From NCBI GenBank assembly GCA_001724275.1, contig MEDZ01000025.1:1-64000 (forward strand): 64,000 nucleotides of DNA. The letters are read 5' to 3'. A program made the translations under genes and the position numbers. Numbering within the stretch: position 1 is the first letter of the stretch; each line of letters starts with the position of its first letter. Below the pieces are notes generated by a model. The model was not told where the DNA came from and ran no database searches. It was given only the letters and a program-made list of their open reading frames with translations. Positions 15,925 to 23,348 of the stretch are shown here, one piece after another. Source of the stretch: Gemmatimonadetes bacterium SCN 70-22. GTDB lineage: Bacteria > Gemmatimonadota > Gemmatimonadetes > Gemmatimonadales > Gemmatimonadaceae.

Positions 15925-16386
15925 ATGAGCGAAGGGGACGCGATGGCGCCCGGAGGCCCGGGCGCGGCGGGGCGCTCCACTCCGGCGCTCCCGCGCATCC
16001 TCTTCGTGTGCGTGGAGAACTCCAACCGCAGCCAGATGGCGGAGGCCTTCGCGCGCATGCACGGCGCCGGCCGGGTCGAGGCGTACAGCGCGGGATCACG
16101 CCCCTCGGGGACCATCAACCCGCGGGCGATCGCGGCCATGCGTGAACGCGGCTACGACCTCACCTCGCACCGCTCGTCCGGGCTGGACCAGCTCCCGCCC
16201 GGACCGTACGCGGCGGTGGTGACCATGGGATGCGGCGATGCGTGTCCGTGGATCCCCGCGGCACGGCGGGAGGACTGGGCGCTCCCCGATCCGCGCGACA
16301 TGGAACCGGCGGAGTTCAACGCAGTGGCCGACGAGATCGAGCGGCGCGTCGGGGAGCTCCTCGCCCGGGTGTCCGACACCCGTTAG
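15925..16386 (+). CDS. arsC: arsenate reductase, low-molecular-weight phosphatase fold (thioredoxin-coupled type)
   Basis: A 153-residue LMW-phosphatase-fold reductase that would turn arsenate into arsenite. The P-loop CVENSNRSQMAEAF carries the nucleophile C29. A second cysteine pair in TMGCGDACPWIP and the DPRDM aspartate loop match the thioredoxin-linked ArsC class. About 20 N-terminal residues before the core are extra, and an internal ATG (residue 7) could be the true start. It closes the arsenic operon; arsenite produced here would be substrate for ArsM. No ArsB, Acr3 or ArsP exporter is nearby. Confidence 0.88.
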   Translation: MSEGDAMAPGGPGAAGRSTPALPRILFVCVENSNRSQMAEAFARMHGAGRVEAYSAGSRPSGTINPRAIAAMRERGYDLTSHRSSGLDQLPPGPYAAVVTMGCGDACPWIPAARREDWALPDPRDMEPAEFNAVADEIERRVGELLARVSDTR

Positions 16387-16642
16387 GCTGGCGTTGCGCC
16401 GCGCGGGGAGGCACCATTCCACGCGTCGCCACCTCCGTTGCCCGCATGACCGACACGCTCCTCCACCCCCTCCGCCTCTTCCCCCAGGCGGCACCAGCGC
16501 CCGGGCGCCTCGCGCCCCGCGTCCCGGACGCCCCGTTCACGCCGGGAGCGCCGCGGCGCGCGCGCGCGTGCGGTACCGTGGGCGGCGCGGCGCGTGACGT
16601 GCGGCGTGGCGCGCCGCGCCGCGCCAGCCGGTAGGGACGACG

Positions 16643-17095
16643 ATGCGCGTCCTGGTCCAGCGCGTCTCACGGGCGGAGGTGCGCATCCGCGAGGACGACG
16701 GCACGCGGCGCCCCTCCGGGCGCATCGGGCGCGGTTTCGTCCTCCTGGTCGGCTTCACCCACGGCGACACCGAGGAGCAGCTGCGGTGGATGGCCGAGAA
16801 GGTGGTGGGGCTTCGCCTGTTCATGGACGCCGACGACAAGATGAACCTCTCGTTAGGCGAGGTGCAGGGGAGCCTCCTCGTCGTCTCGCAGTTCACCCTC
16901 TACGGCGACGCCTCCCGAGGGCGGCGCCCGTCGTTCATCGAGGCGGCGCGCCCCGAGACGGCGATCCCGCTGTACGAGCGGTTCGTCGCCCTCCTGCGGG
17001 ACACCGGGACCCCGGTCGAGACCGGGGAGTTCGGCGCCATGATGGAGGTGGACCTCGTGAACGACGGCCCGGTGACGCTGTGGCTGGAGAAGTGA
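16643..17095 (+). CDS. dtd: D-aminoacyl-tRNA deacylase
   Basis: A 150-residue proofreading enzyme that removes D-amino acids mischarged on tRNA. It begins MRVLVQRVSRAEV and has both active-site cross-strand motifs, SQFTLYGD and the C-terminal NDGPVTLWLE. Length is normal. Its TGA overlaps the GTG of maf (GTGA), so the two are probably coupled. The 256 bp upstream, back to arsC, holds no convincing gene. Confidence 0.95.
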   Translation: MRVLVQRVSRAEVRIREDDGTRRPSGRIGRGFVLLVGFTHGDTEEQLRWMAEKVVGLRLFMDADDKMNLSLGEVQGSLLVVSQFTLYGDASRGRRPSFIEAARPETAIPLYERFVALLRDTGTPVETGEFGAMMEVDLVNDGPVTLWLEK

Positions 17096-17691
17096 CCCCG
17101 CCGCGCGTCATCCTGGCGTCGCAGTCGCCGCGGCGGCGCGAGCTTCTGGCGCAGATCGGCATCGCCCACGAAGTCCGCCCCGCCGACATCGACGAGGCCT
17201 ACCTGCCGCACGAGCTCCCCGCCCCCCACGCCGAGCGCCTCGCGCGCGAGAAGGCGGGAAAGCTCGCCGCCGAGCACCCGGACGCGCTGGTGATCGGGGC
17301 CGATACCATCGTCGTCATCGACCGGCAGGTGCTGGGCAAGCCGGCCGACGCCGCCGACGCCGAGCGCATGCTGATGCTGCTCGGCGGGCGCACGCACATG
17401 GTGCACACCGCGGTGGCGGTGGCGTGCGGCGCCCGCGTCGTCTCGGGTGTGGAGAGCGTCGAGGTCACCTTTCGCCCCCTCACGCCGGAGCAGGCGCACG
17501 ACTACGTCGCCACCGGCGAGCCGATGGACAAGGCCGGCGCCTACGGCATCCAGGGGTACGGTTCCGTCCTCGTCGAACGGATCCGCGGTGACTACTTCGC
17601 CGTCATGGGGCTCGCGCTGGGACGCCTCGTCGAGCTGCTGCGCGACGTGGGGGTCGTGTACCGCTTCCGCGGGTTGGAGGACGCGCGGTAG
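17092..17691 (+). CDS. maf: Maf-family nucleoside triphosphate pyrophosphatase
   Basis: A 199-residue house-cleaning pyrophosphatase. Signature blocks ASQSPRRRELL near the N-terminus, GADTIVVIDRQVLGKP and PMDKAGAYGIQGYG define the Maf family, with the YhdE-type (dTTP/UTP-preferring) rather than YceF pattern likely. The GTG start at 17092 overlaps the dtd stop. It converges on the Spy-like gene with an 18-bp gap. Confidence 0.93.
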   Translation: MTPPRVILASQSPRRRELLAQIGIAHEVRPADIDEAYLPHELPAPHAERLAREKAGKLAAEHPDALVIGADTIVVIDRQVLGKPADAADAERMLMLLGGRTHMVHTAVAVACGARVVSGVESVEVTFRPLTPEQAHDYVATGEPMDKAGAYGIQGYGSVLVERIRGDYFAVMGLALGRLVELLRDVGVVYRFRGLEDAR

Positions 17692-17709
17692 CCTCGCCGC
17701 GCCGCCCCG

Positions 17710-18093
17710 TCAGTTCCCCGGACCTCGGCGCGGCATCCGAGCGCGCATCTCCTCGCGGTTCTTGTCGAACACCTTCTGCTGGTCGGGGGTGAGGACGGCG
17801 CGAATCTCGTCCTGCTGCTTCACCATCAGCTCACGCCGCGCCTGCATCGCCTCCGGCGTCGGGCGCTCGCCCGGCGTCATGGGCGGCATCTCCTTGGCGA
17901 ACTTCTGCTGGATCGAATCGACCTTGGCCTTCTGGGCGTCGTCGAGCGTGATGTCCTTGAGGAGCATCTCCATCATGCGGGGGCCGCCGCGCATTCCGCC
18001 CCCCTGGGGAGGTCCCCCCTGTGCGTGGGCAGAGGGGGCGGCGACGGCGAGCACGACGACGGCGGCGGCGAGGGAAATCCACGAGCGCTTCAC
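17710..18093 (-). CDS. secreted Spy/CpxP-like LTXXQ-motif protein
   Basis: A 127-residue periplasmic protein. The signal peptide (MKRSWISLAAAVVVLAVAAP, cleavage near SAHA-Q) is clear. The mature part begins with a Gly/Pro/Met-rich stretch, then charged helices with an ITLDDAQKAKV segment and a LTPDQQKVFD segment, the repeated LTxxQ motif of Spy/CpxP chaperone-like proteins. These bind unfolded or metal-stressed periplasmic proteins. No two-component genes are next to it. Confidence 0.75.
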   Translation of the reverse strand: MKRSWISLAAAVVVLAVAAPSAHAQGGPPQGGGMRGGPRMMEMLLKDITLDDAQKAKVDSIQQKFAKEMPPMTPGERPTPEAMQARRELMVKQQDEIRAVLTPDQQKVFDKNREEMRARMPRRGPGN

Positions 18094-18277
18094 GGTTCCT
18101 CCATGGAGGAGAAGGTCTACACGGCCCCCCGCTCCTGGCGGGGGCGGCCCTTCCGCTCGAGCCTCCCCCGTCGCCGGCTCGCGGGTGGCGAGCGGGGCGC
18201 AGGGGCGCGGGGCGGCATCGGGGTGAGACGTCGCCCGGGGGCGTTGTGTTAACGCCCTGCGTCCCGGCTGCTGGCGA

Positions 18278-19327
18278 TCAGGGGGTGTGCGGGAGCTGCC
18301 CGGCGTAAGTCCGCTGCCAGTGCTCCACCTTCGTCAGGACGTCGTCGACGCTGATGTGCGCCATGCGTCCCGGGCGGTTCACCATGCTGATCGGGTAGTC
18401 CTCCCCCGGATCGCCGTAGGCATCGATCAGGAGGTCGTGGTAGGCGCGGTAGGGGCCCGTCCGCTTGGGGTTGGTGTACCCCATCAGCGAGATCACCGGG
18501 CGCTGGAGGGCGACGCTCATGTGGAGCGGCCCCGTGTCCGGGGCGAGGACGAGCGCCGATCCGTCGATGATCGAGACGAGCTTGCGCAGCCCGCTTCCGA
18601 GGGCCGAGACGGGGCGATGGCGCGCCGACGACATGATGACCGCCTCGGCGGCGAGCTCGCGCTCGGAGCGCCCGCCGACGAGGACGGGCTGCAGCCCGTA
18701 GTCGGCGTGGAGGACGTCCACCACCTGGGCCCAGCGCTCGGGGGGCCAGTCCTTTTCCGCCTTGCTCGTGGCCACCACGATGGCGGCCGTGGGGCGGTCG
18801 ATGGGGGCGAAGAACTGGCGCTGCCAGGCGCGCTCCTGGTCGGTCGGTCCCAGGTGCCACTCCACCGGGTCGTGGGCGATGCCTAACGCGTCGAGGAACT
18901 CGAAGTACTGGTCCTGCACGTGCTGCCCCTCGGCGCGGGGGGGGATCCGGTGCGTGGTGAAGAGCCAGTTGAGGTCGCGGGCGCGCGCCTTGTCGAAGCC
19001 GAGCTTGACGGGGGCCCGGGTGAACGACGTGACCAGCCCGGCCTTGAAGTAGACCTGGAGGGCGAGGACGAGGTCGAAGGGGCGCCCGGCCAGCTCGCGC
19101 TTCACGTCGCGGAAGGCGCGCCTCCCCCGGGCGCGGTCGAAGAGGACGATCTCATCGACGCTCCGGTGGCCGCGGACGAGCGTCGCCGGCCCCGGCTGCA
19201 ACACCCAGGTGATGTGCGCGTCGCGCTTGTGGCGCTTGATGGCGTTGATGACGGGGAGGACGTGCACGGCGTCGCCCACCGCGCTCATCATCACGATCCC
19301 GATGCGGTCGAGGCGGGCGTCGATCAT
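18278..19327 (-). CDS. glycosyltransferase family 9 (heptosyltransferase-like)
   Basis: A 349-residue GT9 enzyme, the family of ADP-heptose:LPS heptosyltransferases. The N-terminus IGIVMMSAVGDAVHVLPVINAIK and the C-terminal ALVLAPDTGPLHMSVAL and ISLMGYTNPKRTGPY blocks are typical. It would extend the LPS inner core from a nucleotide-activated heptose, though donor and acceptor cannot be read from sequence. It starts in a 4-bp ATGA overlap with the Kdo-kinase-like gene and ends the three-gene operon. Confidence 0.88.
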   Translation of the reverse strand: MIDARLDRIGIVMMSAVGDAVHVLPVINAIKRHKRDAHITWVLQPGPATLVRGHRSVDEIVLFDRARGRRAFRDVKRELAGRPFDLVLALQVYFKAGLVTSFTRAPVKLGFDKARARDLNWLFTTHRIPPRAEGQHVQDQYFEFLDALGIAHDPVEWHLGPTDQERAWQRQFFAPIDRPTAAIVVATSKAEKDWPPERWAQVVDVLHADYGLQPVLVGGRSERELAAEAVIMSSARHRPVSALGSGLRKLVSIIDGSALVLAPDTGPLHMSVALQRPVISLMGYTNPKRTGPYRAYHDLLIDAYGDPGEDYPISMVNRPGRMAHISVDDVLTKVEHWQRTYAGQLPHTP

Positions 19328-20130
19328 GGCATGAACTCTTCCATCGCGAGGGCGCGGTGCGCGGCCTGCGCGGCTTCGTCGCGCAGGAGGCGCTCGCGCA
19401 GCTCGCGCAAGTCGTCGTTGGAGAAGCCGGCGCCGTGCAGGCGCCGCCACTTGGCCACCGAGCGGGTGAGCCGCTGGAGGTTGGCCTCGCGGAGGTTGGG
19501 ATCGCCGGGGGGGACGAAGCGCACGCGGTCGATGTCGATCACCGCCGGCTGCAACTGTCCCGCGGGATCGGGGACGAGCAGGATGTTCTTCACGTTCAGG
19601 TCGGGGTGCCACGCCCCCGCCTGGGTGAGGGCGCCGAGGAGGTCGGCGACGGGCGGGACGAGGCGGCGTCGCGCCTCGTCGCTCGTCGCGGCACGCAACG
19701 CGGCCCCCAGGTCCTCGCCGGACAGCTCGACGGTCATCACGTCGACGCGGCGGAGCAGGGGGCCCGCCCGGTAGATGGCATAGCCGGCCACCGGCGGGGT
19801 CGGGACGCCGGCGTGCGCCAGCAGGATCGACGTGGCCAGCTCGAGCGGGGCGCGCGTCGGGGGGAGGAAGAGGTCCCGCAGGAGGGGGGCGAGGAGCCCG
19901 CCGTGGTGGGCGTGTCGCACGACCACGCGCGGCCCCTCGTCGCCGAGCGGTGCCGACCACGCCGGGAGCCGTCCTTGCAGCTGACGCCGGGCCGGGTGCG
20001 CCGCCGCCCAGGCGTACAGCGTCCCCGCGCCCAGCGCCGAGCGCGTCGCGTCGGCCAGGCGCTCGTGCACCACGACCGTCGCCCGCGGCACCTGGAGCCG
20101 CACGTATCCCTGCGGAACGCCGCCGATCAC
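19324..20130 (-). CDS. Kdo-kinase-like LPS kinase (KdkA/WaaP fold)
   Basis: A 268-residue kinase-fold protein. The sequence VVVRHAHHGGLL near the N-terminus (lysine-equivalent region), the catalytic loop AWHPDLNVKNILLV and the metal-binding VIDIDRVRF match 3-deoxy-D-manno-octulosonic acid kinases, which phosphorylate Kdo in the LPS inner core. The GTG start overlaps the stop of the cyclase gene (GTGA), and its end overlaps the GT9 start (ATGA). Context with GT9 supports an envelope polysaccharide role. Confidence 0.85.
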   Translation of the reverse strand: MIGGVPQGYVRLQVPRATVVVHERLADATRSALGAGTLYAWAAAHPARRQLQGRLPAWSAPLGDEGPRVVVRHAHHGGLLAPLLRDLFLPPTRAPLELATSILLAHAGVPTPPVAGYAIYRAGPLLRRVDVMTVELSGEDLGAALRAATSDEARRRLVPPVADLLGALTQAGAWHPDLNVKNILLVPDPAGQLQPAVIDIDRVRFVPPGDPNLREANLQRLTRSVAKWRRLHGAGFSNDDLRELRERLLRDEAAQAAHRALAMEEFMP

Positions 20131-21740
20131 CGCAGGGCCCGGTAGACCGTGATCGGCGACGCCTTGCCCCGCAGCGAGAGCGGGGGCCGGTCGCCTAACG
20201 CGTGCGGACGCGTGAAGGCGTCGCGCATCGCCCGCGTGAGGAGGATCTCGCCCCCTTCCGCCCAGGCGCACAGGCGGCTCCCGGTGTTGATCGTGTCGCC
20301 GATGACGGTGTATTCCAGGCGCCGCTCCGACCCCAGGTACCCGGCGAACGCCTCTCCGTGGCTCAACCCGATCCCGACCTTGATCTCGGGACGCCCCTCG
20401 CGGCGCCAGCGGGCGTTGAGCCGGTCCACCGCCTGCAGCATCTCCAGCGACGCCTCGAGCGCCCGGTCGGCATCGTCGGGGGCGCTGATCGGCGCCCCCC
20501 ACTGCGCCATCACCGCGTCGCCGATGAACTTGTCGAGCGTCCCGCCGTGGCGGAACACGCACTCCACCATCTCCGAGAAGTACTCGGTGAGGAAGCGCGC
20601 CGTCTCGTCGGGCGCCATGCGCGCCGCCAGCTCGGTGAAGCCGCGGATGTCGGCGAACAGGACCGACACCGTGCGCCGTTCTCCCCCCAGCCCCAGCGCC
20701 TGCGGCGACGCGGCGATGCGCGCCGCCAGCTGTGGCGTGAAGAAGCGCTCGAAGTTGTCGCGGATGCGCGCCTCCGCCCGGATGCGCGCCGCCGCCCGGA
20801 TGTTGTCCAGCGCCACCGCGCCGATCCCCGCGAACGACACCAGGAAGTCCAGGTCCTCGTCGCTCACCGGCGCCCCCGGGGTCAGGCTGTCCACGTACAG
20901 CACCCCCAGCACCCGCCCCTCGCCGGCGATGAGCGGCGCGCATGCGGCATGGCGCGACAGGCCGTCCGCCGCCGCCGCCCCGCTCGGCGTGGCGCGCGCG
21001 TCATCGGCGGGGACGTCGGAAAGCACCGCGACCTTCTGCGCGATGACGGTCCGGGCGAGCGACGGGGCCACCGCGACCGGCGAGCTCTCGCCGTCGCGCG
21101 CGCGCGCAATGCGCGGGACCAGCGCCCCGGCGTCGTCGAGGAGGAGGATCGAGACATGCCGCACGTCGAGAAGGCGGAAGGTGAAGTGCACCATCTTCTC
21201 GAGCAGCGATCCCTCGTCGGCGGTGCGCGTGAGCGCCTTCGAGATCTCCAGCAGCAACGTGAGCTTGAGGCGGTCGTGCTCGGCCGCGGTGGCCGGGGGG
21301 CGCCGCTCGCCGATCGCCTCGTGCACCCCGCTGGCACGCAGCGCCAGTTCGAGCGCCTGGTCGGCATCGGGGACCGGGACCTGCCGGATGATCGTCGTGC
21401 CGGCCCGCGCGGCGCGCCGCACGTTCTCGGCGCTGGCGTCGTCCACCAGCATCGGGCTCAGCTCCCGCACCTCGAAGTGCACCTTCCCGAAGGTGATGTG
21501 GTCCCCGCCGGCCAGGCGCGCCGTGGTCACGCGGGCGCCCGCCACGAAGGTCCCGTTGCTCGACCCCAGGTCGCGCACGCCGATCCCCGTCGCGTCGGCC
21601 GTGAGCTCGGCGTGGCGACGCGAGATGGTGGGGTCGAGGACGGGGAGGTCGCTGTTGAGCGCGCGCCCCAGGACCATCGGCATCCCGGGACGAAGCTCGA
21701 ACTGGACGTTCCCGTCGCTGGTGACGAGTCGGTACGGCAT
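20127..21740 (-). CDS. class III adenylate/guanylate cyclase with FHA and GAF domains
   Basis: A 537-residue soluble cyclase. An FHA domain (about residues 10-95; GRALNSDL, SRRHAEL, GSSNGTFV) would bind a phosphothreonine partner. A GAF domain (about 165-330) may sense a ligand. The C-terminal catalytic domain has both metal-binding aspartates, D364 (FADIRGFTEL) and D408 (FIGDAVMAQWG), plus the GDTINTGSRL transition-state Asn/Arg block. The lysine in LDKFIGD favours adenine, hence cAMP. It is the first gene of an operon with a Kdo-kinase-like protein and a GT9 enzyme. Its start lies 35 bp after trpE. Confidence 0.93.
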   Translation of the reverse strand: MPYRLVTSDGNVQFELRPGMPMVLGRALNSDLPVLDPTISRRHAELTADATGIGVRDLGSSNGTFVAGARVTTARLAGGDHITFGKVHFEVRELSPMLVDDASAENVRRAARAGTTIIRQVPVPDADQALELALRASGVHEAIGERRPPATAAEHDRLKLTLLLEISKALTRTADEGSLLEKMVHFTFRLLDVRHVSILLLDDAGALVPRIARARDGESSPVAVAPSLARTVIAQKVAVLSDVPADDARATPSGAAAADGLSRHAACAPLIAGEGRVLGVLYVDSLTPGAPVSDEDLDFLVSFAGIGAVALDNIRAAARIRAEARIRDNFERFFTPQLAARIAASPQALGLGGERRTVSVLFADIRGFTELAARMAPDETARFLTEYFSEMVECVFRHGGTLDKFIGDAVMAQWGAPISAPDDADRALEASLEMLQAVDRLNARWRREGRPEIKVGIGLSHGEAFAGYLGSERRLEYTVIGDTINTGSRLCAWAEGGEILLTRAMRDAFTRPHALGDRPPLSLRGKASPITVYRALR

Positions 21741-21775
21741 CGACCCGGGAATATGCCCTCCCCGCTGCCCTACGC

Positions 21776-23296
21776 CTAGCGCGGCCCCGCCACCCCCGTC
21801 CCCGCCGCGCGCGCTCGCCCGATCGCGGTGAGCATCGCCCGCGCCTTGTTCTCCGTCTCCTCCCACTCCCGGGCGGCGACGGAGTCGGCGACGATCCCGG
21901 CCCCGGCCTGCACGCTCGCCACGCCCCCGGCCACCACGCAGGTGCGGATCGTGATGGCGAGGTCCATGCGCGAGTCGCCGGCGGCGATGTAGCCCACGGC
22001 GCCGGCATACGGGCCGCGACACTCCGGCTCCAGCTCGTCGATGATCTCCATCGCCCGCACCTTGGGGGCCCCGGTCATCGTCCCGGCCGGGAAGGTGGCG
22101 CGGAAGGCGTCCAGCGACGACAGCCCCTCGCGCAGGCGCCCCTGCACCTCGCTCACCAGGTGCAATACGTGGGAATAGCGCTCGACGGTCATCAGCTCCG
22201 TCACCCGCACGCTTCCGTACTCGGCGATGCGCCCCACGTCGTTGCGGCCCAGATCCACCAGCATCACGTGCTCGGCCCGCTCCTTCTCGTCGGCTGCAAG
22301 CTCGTCGGCCATGCGGGCGTCCTCGGCCGGGGTGCCTCCCCGCGGCCGTGTCCCCGCGATCGGGCGCACCGTCACCGTGCGATCGACGACCCGCACGAGG
22401 AGTTCGGGCGACGATCCCACCAGCTCCACCCCGTCCAGCGCCAGGTGGTACATGTACGGCGACGGGTTCAGGACGCGGAGCGCGCGGTACAGCGTCGTCG
22501 TGTCGAAGTCGAGCGGGACCTCGATGCGGCGGGCCAGCAGCGCCTGGAAGCAGTCGCCGGCGAGGATGTACTCGCGGATCCGCTCCACGTCGCGCTCGAA
22601 CGCCTCGCGCGTGTACGACGACGTCCCGTGCGCCCGCGGCGCGGAGGGGTCGAAGCTCACCGCCTGCAACGGCGACGGCGCCCGCAGCCGTCGCTCCAGC
22701 TCGTCCAGCTCGCCTAACGCCTCGTCGTAGCGCTGGCGCAGCGTGGCGCCGCCCGGCTCCCCCCCGTCGCCGCCCGTCTCGACGGCGACCACGAGCCGTG
22801 CCTGTCCGCGCAGGTTGTCGACGATCACCAGCGACCGCGTGAAGACGAAGCAGGCGTCGGGGGCCGGCACGCGCCGCGGGGGCGGGGTGGGCAGGTGCTC
22901 GATGGCGCGCACGACGTCGTACGAGAAGTAGCCGACCGCCCCCGCCCAGAACTCCCCGAGCTCGGGGACGCGGGCGGCGCGCTCCTCCCGCAGGCGCGCC
23001 TGCAGGTCGTCGATCGGGTCGCCGACCTCGGTGGCGCCGTGCCACCCCCGCGCGGGGGTCCAGCGCTCCACGGTGCGCCCCGTCAGGCGCCACGCGCCCC
23101 TCGGTTCCGTCCCGATGAAGGTGTAACGCGACCACGTCTCCCCTCCCGCCGGCGCCGATTCCAGCAGGAAGGCGAACGGGCCCCGGCGCAGCTTGGCGAA
23201 CGCCGAGACCGGGGTGTCGGTATCAAGGAGGATGTCGCGCCACACCGGGACCAGGTCCGCGCCCTGGGCGCGTCGTTCGAATTCGGCAAAGCTCAC
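21776..23296 (-). CDS. trpE: anthranilate synthase component I
   Basis: A 506-residue chorismate-binding enzyme of the TrpE type, making anthranilate with glutamine amidotransferase TrpG. The N-terminal VPVWRDILLDTDTPVSAF and RYTFIGTEP blocks are TrpE-like rather than PabB. The chorismate core shows GTRPRGGTPAED, DLGRNDVGRIAEYGSV and TFPAGTMTGAPKVRAMEIIDELEP intact. The GTG at 23296 is chosen because it follows a CGGAG ribosome binding site and gives the usual N-terminus; the longer frame contains a TTA codon in a non-typical context. No trpG or other trp gene is in the window. Confidence 0.9.
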   Translation of the reverse strand: MSFAEFERRAQGADLVPVWRDILLDTDTPVSAFAKLRRGPFAFLLESAPAGGETWSRYTFIGTEPRGAWRLTGRTVERWTPARGWHGATEVGDPIDDLQARLREERAARVPELGEFWAGAVGYFSYDVVRAIEHLPTPPPRRVPAPDACFVFTRSLVIVDNLRGQARLVVAVETGGDGGEPGGATLRQRYDEALGELDELERRLRAPSPLQAVSFDPSAPRAHGTSSYTREAFERDVERIREYILAGDCFQALLARRIEVPLDFDTTTLYRALRVLNPSPYMYHLALDGVELVGSSPELLVRVVDRTVTVRPIAGTRPRGGTPAEDARMADELAADEKERAEHVMLVDLGRNDVGRIAEYGSVRVTELMTVERYSHVLHLVSEVQGRLREGLSSLDAFRATFPAGTMTGAPKVRAMEIIDELEPECRGPYAGAVGYIAAGDSRMDLAITIRTCVVAGGVASVQAGAGIVADSVAAREWEETENKARAMLTAIGRARAAGTGVAGPR

Positions 23297-23309
23297 GTCT
23301 TGACTCCGC

Positions 23310-23339
23310 TTGCTGGCGCCGACGACGCCAGCCGATAAT
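23310..23339 (+). promoter_or_regulatory. promoter and hairpin between trpE and the outer-membrane gene
   Basis: TTGCTG, 18 bp, GATAAT ends 9 bp before the ATG at 23349, predicting a leader of 0-3 nt. The spacer contains a perfect 7-bp inverted repeat, GCTGGCG (23312-23318) and CGCCAGC (23326-23332), which could be an operator in this 52-bp divergent region. Confidence 0.45.
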
Positions 23340-23348
23340 TCGCCCATC

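Noticed and set aside
16446-16634. 62-codon ORF before dtd
   Set aside because: Composition is Arg/Pro/Ala-biased, no ribosome binding site or motif; only position favours it.
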